From assembly GCF_050908995.1 (NCBI RefSeq), contig NC_135125.1:12611011-12675010 (forward strand): a stretch of 64,000 nt of DNA. Direction: 5' to 3'. Below the pieces are notes generated by a model. It searched no databases, was not told the origin of the DNA, and was given only the letters and a program-made list of their open reading frames with translations. Shown here piece after piece: positions 26,569 to 40,909 of this stretch (the stretch's first letter is position 1; the number at the start of each line of letters is the position of its first letter). The DNA is from Andrena cerasifolii. Taxonomy: Eukaryota; Arthropoda; Insecta; Hymenoptera; Andrenidae. Position numbers and translations under genes: made by a program.

Positions 26569-29500
26569 TTCCCTGGCTCGCCTCAATGAAACAGCCCACT
26601 CGCGGGACTTATTTATTCATTTCGTCACGGGCGACTCGGCCGCAGTCGTATACCTGCCCGCGGCACCGTTAGGCAATAAAGTTCGCCTCGGGATCTCGCT
26701 TTAAGGGTGACACGCGACCCAACCGTCAACCAAGCGCAAAAACCAGGCCATTAGTACAGAACGGTCCCGAAACCGAAATGAAGTCGGACGTTTGCTCTGG
26801 CTCATGCAAATCGTCGCCTGAATTATTCATTAACGACACCGCGCGGTTCCACCTCCTTAGAGACCCCCCCCCCCTCCGCCCAAGGCCTTACCCTTATTTC
26901 GGCCGATTGTGTGTACACTGATGGCACTCGTCGATCGATAACGCGGGACGCCTCGCGCCTTTCCACGGTGTACTCTTCCGTGGCGCTCGAACCAGGTCGC
27001 GGATGTTAATTCGGCAGTGATGGACCGATCCTCCTGTTTGACTACTCGATTACCACGAGTGCTGGATCCCGAGGCGAGCTTCTCTTTCGAGGCGTTCCAC
27101 GATAACGCGAGCCGCGGCTTTCTCTTCTCATGAATTCTTCATGGGCCGCGCTTGTTATTCGGCAGAGTGTTTCATTAAAATCGTTAAAAGAGTTTTCCGC
27201 CGGCGCGATTCCGGAGTGAAGTGAACACGCGCAGAGTGATAATTCATATCGAAGAGCGCTCTGACGGATTCGTTGCTGGAATTTACTGCAAGCATCAGCT
27301 ACAGATCTGTATCTTAACGGGAATGGGAGATCGATACTTTCGAAGCGATTCATCTTACCTGGCGCTCTTGGCACCCGAGAAGTTTGCGCGGATGTCACTC
27401 GAAGGAGATTACAGGAGATTGGCTCCTCGCGTTAATTTTAGACGTCGCTCCGGGCAATATTCCCGGAGGAAAGAATAAAATTGTCGGTATATGGAGAATC
27501 GGCACTCCAAGTGGCTTAGCTTTTATCGCCTTAGCGAAATTGAATATCGTTACGTATGTACGAATGATGCTGCCAGATGATATTGCTGGATGCGATATTC
27601 GGAATGGCGGTGCGGGGGCATACACGAGTTGGCGGAGCATGATAAGTCTTCTTTCCGTGTCACCTCAGGCTCGTCGTTTTCGCGACGCATCGGTTTTACG
27701 CTTTTTTTCTCTCCCTCTCATCCTTTACAACTATCGATTACCATTTCGTCGCGAATGCCGCCCGTGTCAATTGCTCTTATATTGCACTTTTTATCGGCGA
27801 TCCCGGGACCGCGGTATTTCGACGTGTAAAAAATTGTCACGCGATCGAGTACGGCTTTAAAAAGACGCCTTAAATTGATACTACGCCGTACCGTTACGAG
27901 TTCGATCGGACGGGGTGAATGCGGTGCCAGGGGAACGTATAAAATCCATCTTTTCCAACCTACAACCGTGGCGGTGTAAAATTTGTTGTTAAGGTCGTCC
28001 GTCTGCAATCTTGGGAAAGAGGATGTTGAGTGAGTTATCTTATAGACGCAACTTTAGCTAAAGTGCCCGTAGTTTTGGAGTGTTAGATGCTGCGAGGAGG
28101 GAAAAGTCGATTGGCAGAGAGAACTCGTGGAAACTGACTTCCGCAGTCCACAAAATTGCGGAAAATTCATCCCCAATTGGTTTTGCTGGGCTCTGAAGTG
28201 ATTACCTTCGTAGGGGCGATTGAATCACCTCTGTCAGAGATTCTATCAGTGCCATAAAGTACTAACAAACGTTCGTTTGAATCTGCGGGCGTAAATAGGA
28301 GACGACAAATGAATTTAGAACACAAGGAAGTGAACTGAAGCGGAAACATTCTCGCGTTCCCCGCGAACCGCACAGAACTCGTCGCAATGATCGAAGACAT
28401 TTCGCTGAAAGGTGCGCGGGAATTTCTTTGAGCCCACGAAATTGCCCGCTCCCTCTCCCGATAGACGGCGTTGAGCCTCGAACGTGGGATGCCTGGGAAG
28501 GCGGGAAAAAGTCGGGAACGCGAAGGGAAAAGCGGTAAAAACGGGGCGGGGTGATATTGCGGCGAGGAATGGGGCAACGTCGCGACGTGGGAAGCGCCGC
28601 GTTTCTTTTTGCTCGCGTCCCCGTGAAGTTCTTAATTAAATTCAGCTACCCGCCGGGCCGGGAAAAAGTCTCGAGGAAAACCGTGAGCCCGCGAATTAAG
28701 GCTTTCCGCGACACGAGTGGCGGCCGTCGTCGGATTCCTGCTGAATAATCCCGGCGATAAGTGGTCCTGTTTCGCGCGCGAATAAACGATGAATTACGAA
28801 CAATCGCCGGCCATCGGGCGCGAGGGACGTTTTATGGACGTTTCGGAAAATTGCGCGCGGCGGTAATAACGGGGCCCGCCTGTTTGCTTGGCCTCCCGTC
28901 ATCGTCACGAGCGATGCGAAAAACCGACAGAAGGGAGACGGTTGCGTAGTAGGTACATACGTTCCGCGATTATAATTAATCGATCCTGCCGTGATTTCGC
29001 AATTGCGTGCGACGTCGCGGCCTCCAAATTGCTTTCCCGTCGCCGCGGCACCGCTTGAATGAAATATAGCGGGTCCAGAGGCATCGTGCGCGCGGAAACG
29101 ATACGAAACAGATGGAATTCGCCGAAATTTCGAAGTGCGTTAATTGCGAGATTAATCGACTTCTGTGGCTTCTTCGGTTTTCAAGTAGAATACCTCGAGG
29201 ATAAATCATACAATCTTGCGAGTCGTAGAGTAGCTTGGGTTCGCGTCTGAGGAAGAAATTTCAGGGAAGCAGAAGTGCATGGAAGTCCGGAGGGATCAGA
29301 GAGGAGGCAGAATCCCTATTTATGGGAACTATTTCGACATACGCGCTGCAAATATCCTGCTCGTTCCAGCGAGTGTCGTCGGTCCTCCATAAAACATTGA
29401 AATCCTCGATAGACGCGAAATCGATAGGGTCGTAGCTCGCTGAACCGATAGATCGAGCTTATTTTGTCAAATAAAGGGGACGCTTAATAACGAGACTTGG

Positions 29501-31758
29501 AACGGTGCCCTTTGAATCTCTAGGCTTGACGAATTTTTACTTCCTTCGCTGATATCCTTTGAGGATATCTTTATTGCTGCCCTCGAAGCCTTCGGGTTCG
29601 TACAAACGACGGTAATACTTGAAATCTCATTTCGATAGTAACGCCGACATTCTGCTGCGAGTAGCTGTCCCTTCTGAGTGCAGCATTATTTCACAAATCT
29701 CTCGTTATAAAAATACTGCTGCGCCACTGTCGAGGAGGGAATTGGGCGGACGACGATCGATTTCGTCCGGTAAACGTTTACGAGCCGAATAAAACGTTTC
29801 GAGTGCAGCGAGGACAGTATCAATCTCCAGGTTGGCAGAAAGTTCTTTCGGAAAAGCGGGGCTCGAGCGGGCCGGAATAACCGCGGATCGGCTCTGGCGC
29901 TGCGGAAATAAGCACGGGGAGAGGCGAAACGAGGACAGGAAGGCGAGCGACGGCTCTCTGGAAATTTATGTACCGCAGAATCCATAACGGCGCGACTCGC
30001 TTCCCTGTGTACCCGAAAAACTTTTCCATCTGCGCGCTGCGAGCGAACCTTGCAGCGACGGTCGAGCAGAAGGCTGGGGGAGGGCACAGGTACAATCTGC
30101 CAATAAACGGCACCCCCAGCTCGATCATGCATCGGGGAACCTGGTAAATCCTCGATGACGTCGCGGATTATCCGCGCGGCGGACGGATTTGCGGTGGAAA
30201 GTTTTCGCGGCGGGGAATTCGTGGTAGTCTTCTTTACGAAGCTTCTCGTTCCTCGTGAATTCTGTTATCCCGCCTCACATCGCTGCTCCGCCTTGAGAAA
30301 AGATTCGAGCGCCTGCGGCCGCGCGCGAAATTCCTCCCCGATTTCACGGAGCACCGGGTCTCAAAGTATCGCGGGTAACTTCGCGTTCCATCGTCTATAT
30401 TTCTCCTTTTATTTCGCCCGGACGCTGCGGGACGAGTCGCCGGGGAATTCTTTTCGGAAGTGGAATCGTAACACTGGCATCGGCCCGAAGAACACGCGGG
30501 TCTCCTTTTTAATTCGAGGAAAGTCTCTGGAGGTATTCCCTTTCTACCACAAGGTGTGCAGCTTCTTCGCTCTTTTCATCAGTTCCACCGGGCTCTGCGT
30601 TGCTGATATAGGTTTCCACTTTCCACGCGTCCGAGTGCGCGCACCGTGGAAACTGGAGAACGGCCCGCCTGTCTGGCACAGCACGGGTTTACTCTACTAC
30701 TCGCCCCGGATTCGATAAATCACGTACGGGAAAAAGTGAGTAAACGTGTCTTAAGTTTCTTGGGTAAACAGAGGCGAATGGATGGCTGAAGTGTATTGCA
30801 GTTGAAAGAAGTAGCACTCGCGCGGTAGAATAAGTTGGACGAACCCAAAGGACAGTTACTGTGTTGGACATTAGTATAAGGGAGTCGGACTCTAGAGGCA
30901 GACTGACGAAGTCAGGGAAACGAACGCGTTTCTTTTATTTTTCCTCGATGGTACGTATAGCATTATAAACTCCGTTCTCCGTTTTGAAAAGCTGTCTGAC
31001 CAAATACGAGCTCACTCCACTGTTCACTTTCTCATCTATTTCGTGGCTGCGTTACGCCAGTTTGATATATTGCCTGCATACACGCGTTGCCTTTCCTGAT
31101 TCAGCAGTAAATGAATCGTTCTCAATTAAACCAACAGCCCGATGGGCCCCTCATAAGCCCGAAATGTTTAACCAACGTTAATTGATGCTTGTCGAAGCTT
31201 CCACCGCGGCTTTCGACTTCCAAAGTGAGTTTTTGGACAGGATCCATCGGCTTTCCGGTACGTCCGTCGTATTTATCAAGCATCTCATGCGTCGTCTAAT
31301 TTCGATTCGCCGTGTGGTGCCTTGGGGCGTCGCTTGCGAACAGTCTCGGTGCGTACACGCGGCTTCCCTCTCACCAAATGCTCGCGGCGACTAACTTAGT
31401 CACTAATTAATCGTTGTAAACGCTGGCACTGGTACGACGCCCTTCGGCCATAGCAGACCGTGAATTCTCGGAACACCGTGTAAATGTTATTGCCTTCGGT
31501 ATATACAGTGCATTTTAATTCCCTTGCAAACCGATTTTAGTTCCGTTTCTTCGGCATTTGGGATCGATGAGTTTTCACAAACCTCTTCAAGAATATTCCT
31601 ATCAAATAATCACAGAGGATTGAGTATCCATGATTCTGCTTCGACGTTCGAGTCCAGTCAAACTCGTGCAAATCACTCGAAGCAAAAGTTCTATCTGTTA
31701 ACGATGCAATGTGGCGAATTTTTCGTCCTGAACTTTATTTATCAACGGGAACTCGTGC
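26569..31758. other. No supported gene; GC-rich non-coding
   Basis: There is a C-run near 26866. Two overlapping frames on the - strand (29686-30132) and one on the + strand (30155-30718) have arginine- and serine-rich random-looking products. Nothing else is seen. Confidence 0.6.
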
Positions 31759-31766
31759 GCTTGAAT

Positions 31767-32396
31767 TAGAGCTGGGACTATTTGTCGAATTTTTCGGTAT
31801 TCGAATGTTCGAATACTTCAGTTGCTCAATTATTTGGCGAATACTATTCGAGTATCCAAGTATTCGAATATTCAAGTATTCGAATATTCAAGTATTCGAA
31901 TATTCAAGTATTCGAATATTCAAGTATTCGAATATTTAAATATTCGAATATTCAAGTATTCGAATATTTAAGTATTCGAATATTCAAGTATTCGAATATT
32001 CAAGTATTCGAATATTCAAGTATTCGAATATTTAAATATTCGAATATTCAAGTATTCGAATATTTAAGTATTCGAATATTCAAGTATTCGAATATTTAAG
32101 TATTCGAATATTCAAGTATTCGAATATTTAAGTATTCGAATATTCAAGTATTCGAATACTATTCGAATATTTAAGTATTCGAATAGTATGGTGTGAATTA
32201 TAAATCAAGTTCTTTAGGTTCATTTGTCAGGGTGAAATCTTATAAGCTAATTTTTACCCACTTCACACCATACTATTCGAATACTGATGTATTCGAATAA
32301 TAACATTCGAATACTCAAATATTCGAAGCTTATTCGTAGCATTCGAATACTTGTAAAATATTCGAATATTAAATTGTTCGAATAGTCCCAGCCCTA
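31767..32396. mobile_element. hAT-like foldback element packed with 16-bp repeats
   Basis: The ends TAGAGCTGGGACTATT (31767) and the complement of TAGGGCTGGGACTATT (ending 32396) form terminal inverted repeats. GCTTGAAT (31759-31766) and GCTCGAAT (32397-32404) match at 7 of 8 bases, the 8-bp duplication expected of hAT transposons. The inside is a long run of TATTCGAATATTCAAG-type units, then a short unique core (about 32186-32274) bounded by GTATGGTGTGAA and its complement. There is no transposase. Confidence 0.8.
31855..32186. repeat. 16-bp tandem repeat (TATTCGAATATTCAAG)
   Basis: About 20 units of 16 bp follow each other, varying mainly between TATTCAAG, TATTTAAG and TATTTAAA. Each unit contains the palindrome TTCGAA, so the array can fold on itself. 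Because 48 is a multiple of both 16 and 3, it yields a long false open frame. Confidence 0.95.
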
Positions 32397-32404
32397 GCTC
32401 GAAT

Positions 32405-35400
32405 CCGATTCGTTCTATTATCTCGGCAACTGGCATTGAATCGGCGCTCTTGACGGGCAGGAGCAGTGCTCAGATCGGATAAAGTGAACGATTTCACGGC
32501 AGTCGACGTTCGACGTTCCCGCGCCACCTTGTACACGTTCGCCGCTGTCTCTCGGGGAATTGTGCGAGCGAGGATTTCACAAACTTCCGCCGGTGGACGA
32601 CAACGTCCGGCGCGGTTGAAATTCGAAAAGGTCACGCTTAGCGAACGGTTGGTTACGTGGCTTTATTGCAGTTTAGTCAGACACGTGACGCGTGCACCGC
32701 CACCTCCGTTGCTGGTTCGACAGCACACGCTCCAGCAATCTGTGTATGTAATTAGTTGAGCCACTCGGGTTTGCGAGGTTTTGACGCTCGACGAAACTGG
32801 AACAGAGGTATCCGAGTCCTTTTTCTACGCGTGGGGAAGCATCGAATACGTACATTCTCCCTTGTCAAGAGGGGACCTAATTATATTCAACGTTCGTCGC
32901 TTCAGAGGAGTCCGCCACTTGGATATTGTTTCAGAAATTACTATCACTCGTATAACTGGCACGAAGGGCGATCAGTTAACTAGGCCATTCCCCGATCGAA
33001 AACGCATTCTTGTGCACTTATTATGCGAGCCGATGCAAACACGATCGCTCGTCGCCGCAAACGAGACAAATGAAAGGGATGGAGAGGCGTGGGGAATTCG
33101 TCGTAGAAAACATTTCGCCCCTGTCACCCTGTTGCCGGCGGTTCGATAGCCGGATCCCATTGAAAACGACGCTCGAATAGCGGATGTTCTAATTACTCGC
33201 CGCTTTGCGAGACGTTCCTTCCGCTCCCCACTTCCTTTTTTTTCTATTATACCCCGAAACAATCGGATCGACGGCGCGCACAAAGCGACGTACAATGTCG
33301 AGCCTCGATACGAGGTAGGGGAGCACGGGCGGGAATGATGCGAGAGGCGGAAAATCGACAGTCGATATTTGCCGGTCGTGGTATTGAAAAATTGAGTCTG
33401 CCTCGGACCACCCATCACGTTCCTCCCTCTTCTCTTGCTCCATAATACTGGAACGCTCCCTATATTTTAAAAAACTTCGGCCTTGACGAAAATATCAACG
33501 ACAAAGAGATTGGGAATGCGCGAAGTGTGAACAAAGGGGTGAGAACGTATGGGAGTTCTTTGAAAGGGATGCGGAAACAATCCGCGTGATACCAATCGAT
33601 ATAATTGGTAGAATATTATTATTTTTTTTATTATTATTACGACTTCGTTACTCCTTAAATGGAAACTGAATGTTGACTTGTAAAAAAATCCACAAAATGT
33701 ACACTATTTCCGAGGGTTCAAACGGGTATACCCCCTTAAGAACATAAAACTAAGAATTAACTAAAATTACTACAAATAAAATGAAATGAAAAGAACGATA
33801 AAAATTGATCGCGACTCGACACGGACTAGGACAGGAAGGAAAGACATGACAAGGTAGAACTGACACCAAGGGAAGTGTTTCAGTTATAACTTGTATAAAT
33901 AATTCACAAGCACCCTGCGTACTTTTGTGTATTCGCGTATCCACCCCATGGCAGATTACATTAAACACGACGAGGCACTTGAGGGGTTAATTCGTCTGCC
34001 ATTCGTACACGTCGCGACAAGCTACGTCCAATATGTCGGTAGCGGCGAAAAAGCGGGCAACCCCGTTTTTCCTTGCTCCGTTTCAAAAGCTTCCAGTGGA
34101 TATTTCCTGTCCACTATTTATTCGCCTCTTCGTGCCCGTCCCGTGTTCGCCAATTGAAACTTTTTCGAACGCAAATTGTGTTCTCCATCCGTCCGCGTGT
34201 CCCATTTAATATTCCCGGTACAAACGTTTCGCTGACTCGCGTAATCACCGCGATTACCATTCGCGTATCTTTACCGAAAAAAAAAAAAAAAAAAAACTGG
34301 GACGACCGGTTGCAACGGGCGCAGTTTTGTCGTGGATTTTGCAGGCGCGTATCATCCCCCGGGATTCGATTAGGATAAAAAACCTCCCCCTCCCCCGTTC
34401 CGCGGGATATTGACAGAGAACGCGTAATATTTGCGTTATCCACTGAGACGGATTAAAATCCGTAGTTTATTCAGCAATTAGCGCGACGCGCTGGCACACG
34501 GGAACACCGAGCGTCGGCGGTGCAAGCTGCGCACACTTTTCTGGCGCGGTGAAATTCATACTCTACGCGTGAACGATGTATCAAGCCTGGCCAGAACGTG
34601 ACGCACGAGGAGATTGAAGTGTATTCTCGGCCGACACAGCGGGCCCAGTCGGAATTGATATGCCAGCGACGTTATTTAAAGCGATACTTTATACGTTAAA
34701 CGGTGCTCGATCTCGTCGACGTTTAGGAGACTGATCGCGGTGCTTTGGAAGTTTTAATAGGCACCGTGACGAAAAATAGCGCCGACTTTGTAGCTGTCGA
34801 CCGCCTTTCTCCTCGGGCAAACTTCTAACGGGCTTTGAAATTTCTTGGCAATTTTCTCGCCCGGTAATTCGACGCCTTATACTTGAATTTCACCTACCCT
34901 CCCCTTTTCTCCGCTCCAGGGGTTTATCGTCGTTTCGGCCGCGGAGCGTTCGCGCGCGAATCTTTTGTGCTCGGTTATATTTTCGAGCTTAAAGGACTCT
35001 GAAGAATACCAGACAGGACGAGATATCGTGTAATCCGTTCCGAAACGGATACAAACGTCGTTAGCCGTGCCGCTTTAAGCGAGCCTCCCTCCTGCTTTAG
35101 ATCCTGCCTTTGCCCCGCTGCAAACGCAAAACGTATGCGCGGCCTCGCGTTTTATCTCGCTTAGGTTCTCCCTTTTTACCGTGCCAACGAGCCGCAGGTC
35201 AAAGGCCGGCGTCAAATGGTACCGTGAGAAGCGTAACAAGACGCTAACGATGCTTTATTTTGTAGATGATTTACGGCAGAAGCCTGAGACCCTTGGATAC
35301 CGTTCCCCTTGCAAGTTTTCGCGGATTTTGTGCCCCCAGCTTTTCTGAGAACTCGTCCTCGATTGTGCATTGTGCTAATGAGCTGCGCGCGAAGAAGAGG

Positions 35401-37773
35401 ACTAGAGTTAGTTACCTGACACAGATGACCAAGCATGGACTCTGGAAAATCTGTGATATCAACAATGGTAGCCAGGATAAAAAACGAACCATCGTTCGCG
35501 TCCGCAGGGACAAGTGAAATTGTCAGTTCTGATGCGTATGCTAATCGTCGGGAGAGCGATCGTTAGGAATCTGCATAATTTCAAATGGTCGACGGAGGTG
35601 CAATCGATTTTCGGCCGATGAGCTTGAACGCGTCGGTAGAACATTTAGCCACTGGATAGCAATTGCAGACGCTATCGCGAAGGAGATCGGCCGGCTTGTT
35701 TAACGTTTCAATCGACTATTTTTCCCGAAGGAAATTCGATTCCCTTCTTTCCCCAGCCGTACGATACGACTTTGTAGCTCGCACCTACCGCTGCGCGACT
35801 CGATGTTTAATTAAGACGGCGAATAGGGGATCGCAGCGGAGTTTCATTAACGGCAGCAGCGTAATTTTATTTCATTCCCGTTCCTCCGATTCGCTCCGTT
35901 TTCATTCCGGCCGCCCCGTGATTTATCGTGAGATTTTAATATCTGATTCGCTGATCCGATTATCGCACGGTAATGGCATTATCTCGGTGTTTTTAACGGC
36001 GCGGAATCGCTCGGCCGTTTAAAAATTCCCCGGGCAGCTCGCATAATTTCGAGCAACGCCAACCCGTGTCCAATCAATTCCGCGCTGATGAACTTTAACG
36101 CGCCCGTGTAATACGTTCAGCCGGCAAACAATGCTGCGAAATCAGGTTCCCTCCGCCGTTTTGTCCTCGGCTTTACGGGGCCCGGTCAAAAACGGACGCG
36201 CGAACCGTGAGAGGATAAATGAATTCCCAACCCTTCCGCGTGTCCACTTAAACATCTCCGCCGCGCGAGGAAAGCGATCTCGGTGGCTGAGGGTGGCGGG
36301 GAAACGGGCCTGCGGTAGTTGAATGGAAAAATACTAGAGAGCCGTCGGAATAGGTCCCGATGGGTTTCCTCGATACTGTATCCGCTCGCGATACGGGGGT
36401 GGAAAGGAAACGGAAACGTGAGCAGCCGCTCCTTAAAGGAAATCATCGAGCGTAGACGGTCGCTGGGACACGTGGCGTTAGATAACCGATAATAGAATCT
36501 CCAACGGGAAGATAAGTCGTTGGCGGGATACTTCAGGATATTAGAAACGTGCGTGGATTGCAGACGGGCGGGGGTTGGTGACAAGAACCGGAAATGGGCA
36601 TGGACGTCCGATATCGGGGCGAAGCCGGACCCTCTAGTGGACACGGACGGAAGAAAAAAAGGAGATTTAACGGTCCGAAGAACTTGAATGGGCGAAGGAA
36701 AACCCGGGGCTTCGAGATTGAATGCGCGATCCTCTTCGGTCGTATAAAGCTACTGCACCGCGTGGGCGTAGAGAATAAATAGGGAAATACAGCGAGGGAA
36801 ATTGGGGAAACATACCCCGGGGTACTTTCGGCAATTCGATTTGACACTCGAGGCAAGGGTTATTCAAAACCACGCAAATTCCTACGGCCGGTGTGGGCTG
36901 CGCGCAGGAAGCGCGACCCGCACAAATCATCGACGGAAAAATGGAATCGGAGAGCAAATGAATTTCGGGACGCGATCGAAATAAACCACTGCACCGCGAT
37001 CCTGTCGCCGGATCGAACGCCGGCAATTTTAATACCGCCCCTGCAAACAGTGGCCGCCGATAAATTCCTGCGATCCGGTTGCAAATATATTTTTATCAAA
37101 GCTGCTTGCACCTGTCCCGATTCTAGTTGATTCGCGCTGCTTATTTCACGGATAAACGTTTTCAGTAGCGATACATTTAATTGCATGGATGCATCGCTAG
37201 TCCCGGCGACTCCACTCGCCCATGATTTCCATCGTGCTGTCCCTTTCCACTAAATCCAGCCCCCTGTATTTCCCGACGTCCAGCAAGTCCCTCGCGAAGT
37301 CCATCGTCCAAGGATCTCCGTTAGAACTGGGGATTCCCGGCGGATAAAAATAAAGGGTTATGGTAGCGGGGTCGAGTGCCGCCGTAAGGCGAGCCGTTCC
37401 ACCCCCCCTAAACGATCTTAACCCTGTCCAAGAGGCCGAGGATCAAACACCTTTCGCTGGATTATGTGGAAATAAAAATGCTTCCTCGAAGGGTTATACC
37501 TACCCTCGTCTCTAGATGGGAGTGCTGAGCTCCAGCCACCCTCCTCGATATTTCTCAAGTTTGTTTCTCGAATCTCAACGGTACGTGTACCTTCCAATTG
37601 CTACACAGTACCAGAGAAAGGACGGGCAATCGCGCCTTTCCCTTTAGAAACATCTAGCACAGCGAAAGATCGATCGAGCTTCTACCCCGCGTGAAAATCA
37701 GACGAAAGCGGCTGTACTCTTACGTACATCGCAGCGAATGAGTTAGAAATTCCTCGGCGGAGGGTTACTCTGA
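32405..37773. other. No supported gene
   Basis: Mostly GC-rich. An AT-rich patch at 33590-33780 contains GGGTATACCCCCTTAAG near 33723, perhaps the end of a TTAA-type element without a visible partner. A run of about 20 A lies near 34279. Confidence 0.55.
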
Positions 37774-37781
37774 CTTCAAAC

Positions 37782-38071
37782 CAGGGATTGAAACGGTTCC
37801 GAAAATAACTGTTTCAAACAGTTGTATATCGGTCCTGAGCGAAACAGTCACGAACAACCGATATTCTGAATAACTGTTATAAGGAACCGATATAGAACCG
37901 AAAAAATAGCGGTTCTAGAAGCGTTATAACCGATATAATATCGACTCTAGAACCGTAACCGATGTCGATATAGTCAGAAATTTCGGTTCCTTATAACAGT
38001 TATCCAGAACATCGGTTCTTCGTAACTGTTTCAAGGACCGAGACCGATATCATAACTGTTTTAAACCCCTG
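37782..38071. mobile_element. hAT-like MITE, copy 1
   Basis: The ends are CAGGGATTGAAAC and GTTTTAAACCCCTG. Flanks CTTCAAAC (37774-37781) and CTTGAAAC (38072-38079) match at 7 of 8 bases. The inside is built of repeated CGGTT, AACTGTTTC and ACCGATAT words in both orientations. The right half aligns with the right half of the element at 56386-57307, so they belong to one family. Non-coding. Confidence 0.85.
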
Positions 38072-38079
38072 CTTGAAAC

Positions 38080-40905
38080 AGTTAATAACGCCGGAGGAGG
38101 ATCGCGAAAGACGCGTTCGATCGGCGTCCTCGTAAAAGCCGAGGCGCACCAGTCTGATCTTAATGATAATAAAGCTAATGGTGGCCGTAATTGCGACGGA
38201 GGATAATAATCGGGCGAAAACGTAAGTGGAGGCGGAATCGTCGGCAGTAAAAGCTTAGCACTCCATCGATGCTCGTCGTTCTCGTCGCGGTTAACCGCGG
38301 TAAAGTCGAGCGCGGCCGTATCCTCGACGACAGCTTTTCTCTCTCCGGGGCGCTCTAAGTTTTAACCATCCACCCCTGGGGGGAGGAGGAGGAGGGGGGG
38401 GTGCGGAAGCGGCGACCGCCAACGGGAAAGGAGCCTGGAATATGCACGAAAAGAGGAGAGCGAATAGAGTGGAAACGCGGTTATCCCATTGGAATTCCAA
38501 TTTGCACGAACGCGCGTGTACGCTCGCGGTGCTCGCCGCCACGCGGGCGCAGCGTCGAGGATGAGGGACGGGCGGAAAGCTGAGGAGGTGGAAAGCGAAC
38601 GCATGGTCCAGCGAGTCGGTTCGAGGAAGCAAGAAAAATACGGCCAGGAATTGCCCCTATCGAGCACCGTGCACCGACGTTTAACCGCCATTCTTCTATT
38701 GATTTAGAGACGTTGTTGGAGGATTTTGTTGAGAGGATTGCGCCGATACTCTCTCTCCCTCTGGCTGTACACTTCCTAACTTAGCTGCAACCAGGACCTA
38801 CTGGTGCGTAACGCTTTACCACCGTGTCACAGCGAAGCAGGCTCGGTATTATCGCTCGTTTTATTGACCGTTTAAAATAATAACGCGTAATCGGGAAACG
38901 TGGCGCGCCGGTGGCTAAACGTCGCGCAAATGTATGCGAAACGTGGCCCGCGGACAATTGGAAGTCTCGCGGGAGCGAGTTACTTGTAATTTAACGTTAA
39001 TCACGGTATTGTGCAAACGCATGCCGCGCATACGCATTATCATGCATAATTGCTATAGTTTAACGTTCCGCGGCGCCGAATTATTAACTGGAACAGATTA
39101 CCGCGCCCGATACCGCGTCGCGCTATAGTTAAACAACGGATCATCGATGCTAAATAATCCAACCGCTTATTGGACCCGCCGCGGCGGGCAGAGGGGTGTC
39201 GGCGCCGTTTCTTCTAGCGCCCCGGGAAAATGTAGATGGCCGATATTGTTCGCCGGCGTCGAGGAAGGCTCGTCGAGTTACCGAACGAACGACACTGGGA
39301 AAGGGAACGGTGTTGAAGCGTTGGCTGTACAAGTCTGGAACAAGTTAGGCGTCTCCAGGCTCCCGGCAGCGAGCAGCTGGCCAAGGTTCAACGAAACAAG
39401 AACAAGCGACGCTTTTTATTCCTCTCCACCTGTTTCGTTCGCCGTTTCTTACGTAACTGGTTGCAGGGCGATTCTTCGAAGGAAGAGTTTCTCGTAGTCG
39501 CGAGCGAACACCGCGGGAATTCGTACCTGGGCAAGCGACGGTGTAAAATTTCGCTTGGATTCTTCGGCGAGATCGGTGCAGCGGAGATGTAAACCACTGG
39601 AAGTGAAAATTGAAGCGAGGGATCCCTAACTACTGCTATTTCAGTAGTCGAAAGAGGTGTTGAAGCATTCTGTTTTTTTTTCTGCTGCTTCAAGAGGTGT
39701 CTATTTAGGAAGAAGCTCCAGGGTTACGATCCCGAGCGGAAGGAGAGGGAGACAGAATTCTTCCAAGCTGCGTCGCGGGGAAAGTTTCAACAAGCTGCGA
39801 GACAGAGGACTGTAATAAAAAGGCAGAAACAATTTTCTAGCGTTTTACCGCGAACCGCCAGGGAACTCGCGCGATATTCGAAATTATTTACTGGAGTCCC
39901 GAAGACAAAGAGGCTGCCATTTCTCAGGGAAAAAGGGCAGAAGCACGGCCGTGTTTCACAGTCGCCCACGCCAGAAGCAGAGGCGGAGGGAGCGAGCGCA
40001 GTAACTGATGTAAATGACCCGCTTGCGCGATGACAAAAAGAACAAGAACAATGCCATTCGTTCTGGCCTCCTCTTCTGTCGCGTGTCACTTCCCCGTGCC
40101 GGCAGATCGTCGTTTGAATCTCTGACAATGGATGAATCGCTGTCGGATCGACTACCACTAATATCTACCCGTCTCCGGAGATAGCGGGGATAGAGATAAA
40201 AATGGACAAATCGCAGGAATAGTTCTGCGCAATCTGGAAAGCACAATTGTATCTTGGAAGAGGGGAATAGCAAAGAGCAAAGTGCAGAGATCCCTCGCGA
40301 TTCCAGCACGATTACGTTGACACGCATTCCCGCGCTCATGCAAATTCTCGCTTGCCCGAAAAAATACGGTCGCGTCGCCCTCGTTTTCGCCTCGTTTCCA
40401 TTGCTAACGGGCTGCTCTTATTCCTATCTCGGCGAAGAGGCGCCGCTGCTTCTTCCGACGACATATCAGGTAAAACGAAAGCCCTCCCACCCCCGTGTCG
40501 GCTGCATTCTCGCTGAATGAAGGCTTGATTACGCGAATCTCGGTGAAGATTCGAGGGCTTGGTACTTACGGGGATACTTGGGCGGACGCCGCGGGGAAAA
40601 AGGAGGCGAGCAAGAGAGTGCAAGGGGTGGAATCGAGGGATCGGCTCGAAGGAAAGAGAATTCTCGTTAGCGATACGTTCACGCGAAGCGCTTTTAACTC
40701 CTGCCGCATGACTGCACGGCAAAAATAGTTGTCGCGCCAGCAGCTCCGCTGAATGGGATTCTCCGCGGTGTTCTGTCTGCGAAACGCATTATTTTGGCGC
40801 TCGGAAGAGCGAATGAACGTATCGAGTCCCTTAGTGCGCGAATGCTGAGCCTTTGCGAATGAGATCGAACGATCGTTTGGGTTATGAATTGGATGTGTAG
40901 TAGCT
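38080..40905. other. No supported gene; GC-rich non-coding
   Basis: A purine tract (GGAGGAGGAGG with a G-run) lies at about 38383-38402. Frames on both strands near 39.8-40.7 kb are chance frames by appearance. Confidence 0.6.
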
Positions 40906-40909
40906 TTAA

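Noticed and set aside
31709..32099. Long open frame of repeated Ile-Phe-Lys-Tyr-Ser-Asn-Ile units
   Set aside because: It is only the translation of the 16-bp tandem repeat; three units make 48 nt and so keep frame.
31855..32186. CRISPR-like look of regularly spaced repeats
   Set aside because: There are no unique spacers between units, and the context is an insect transposon.
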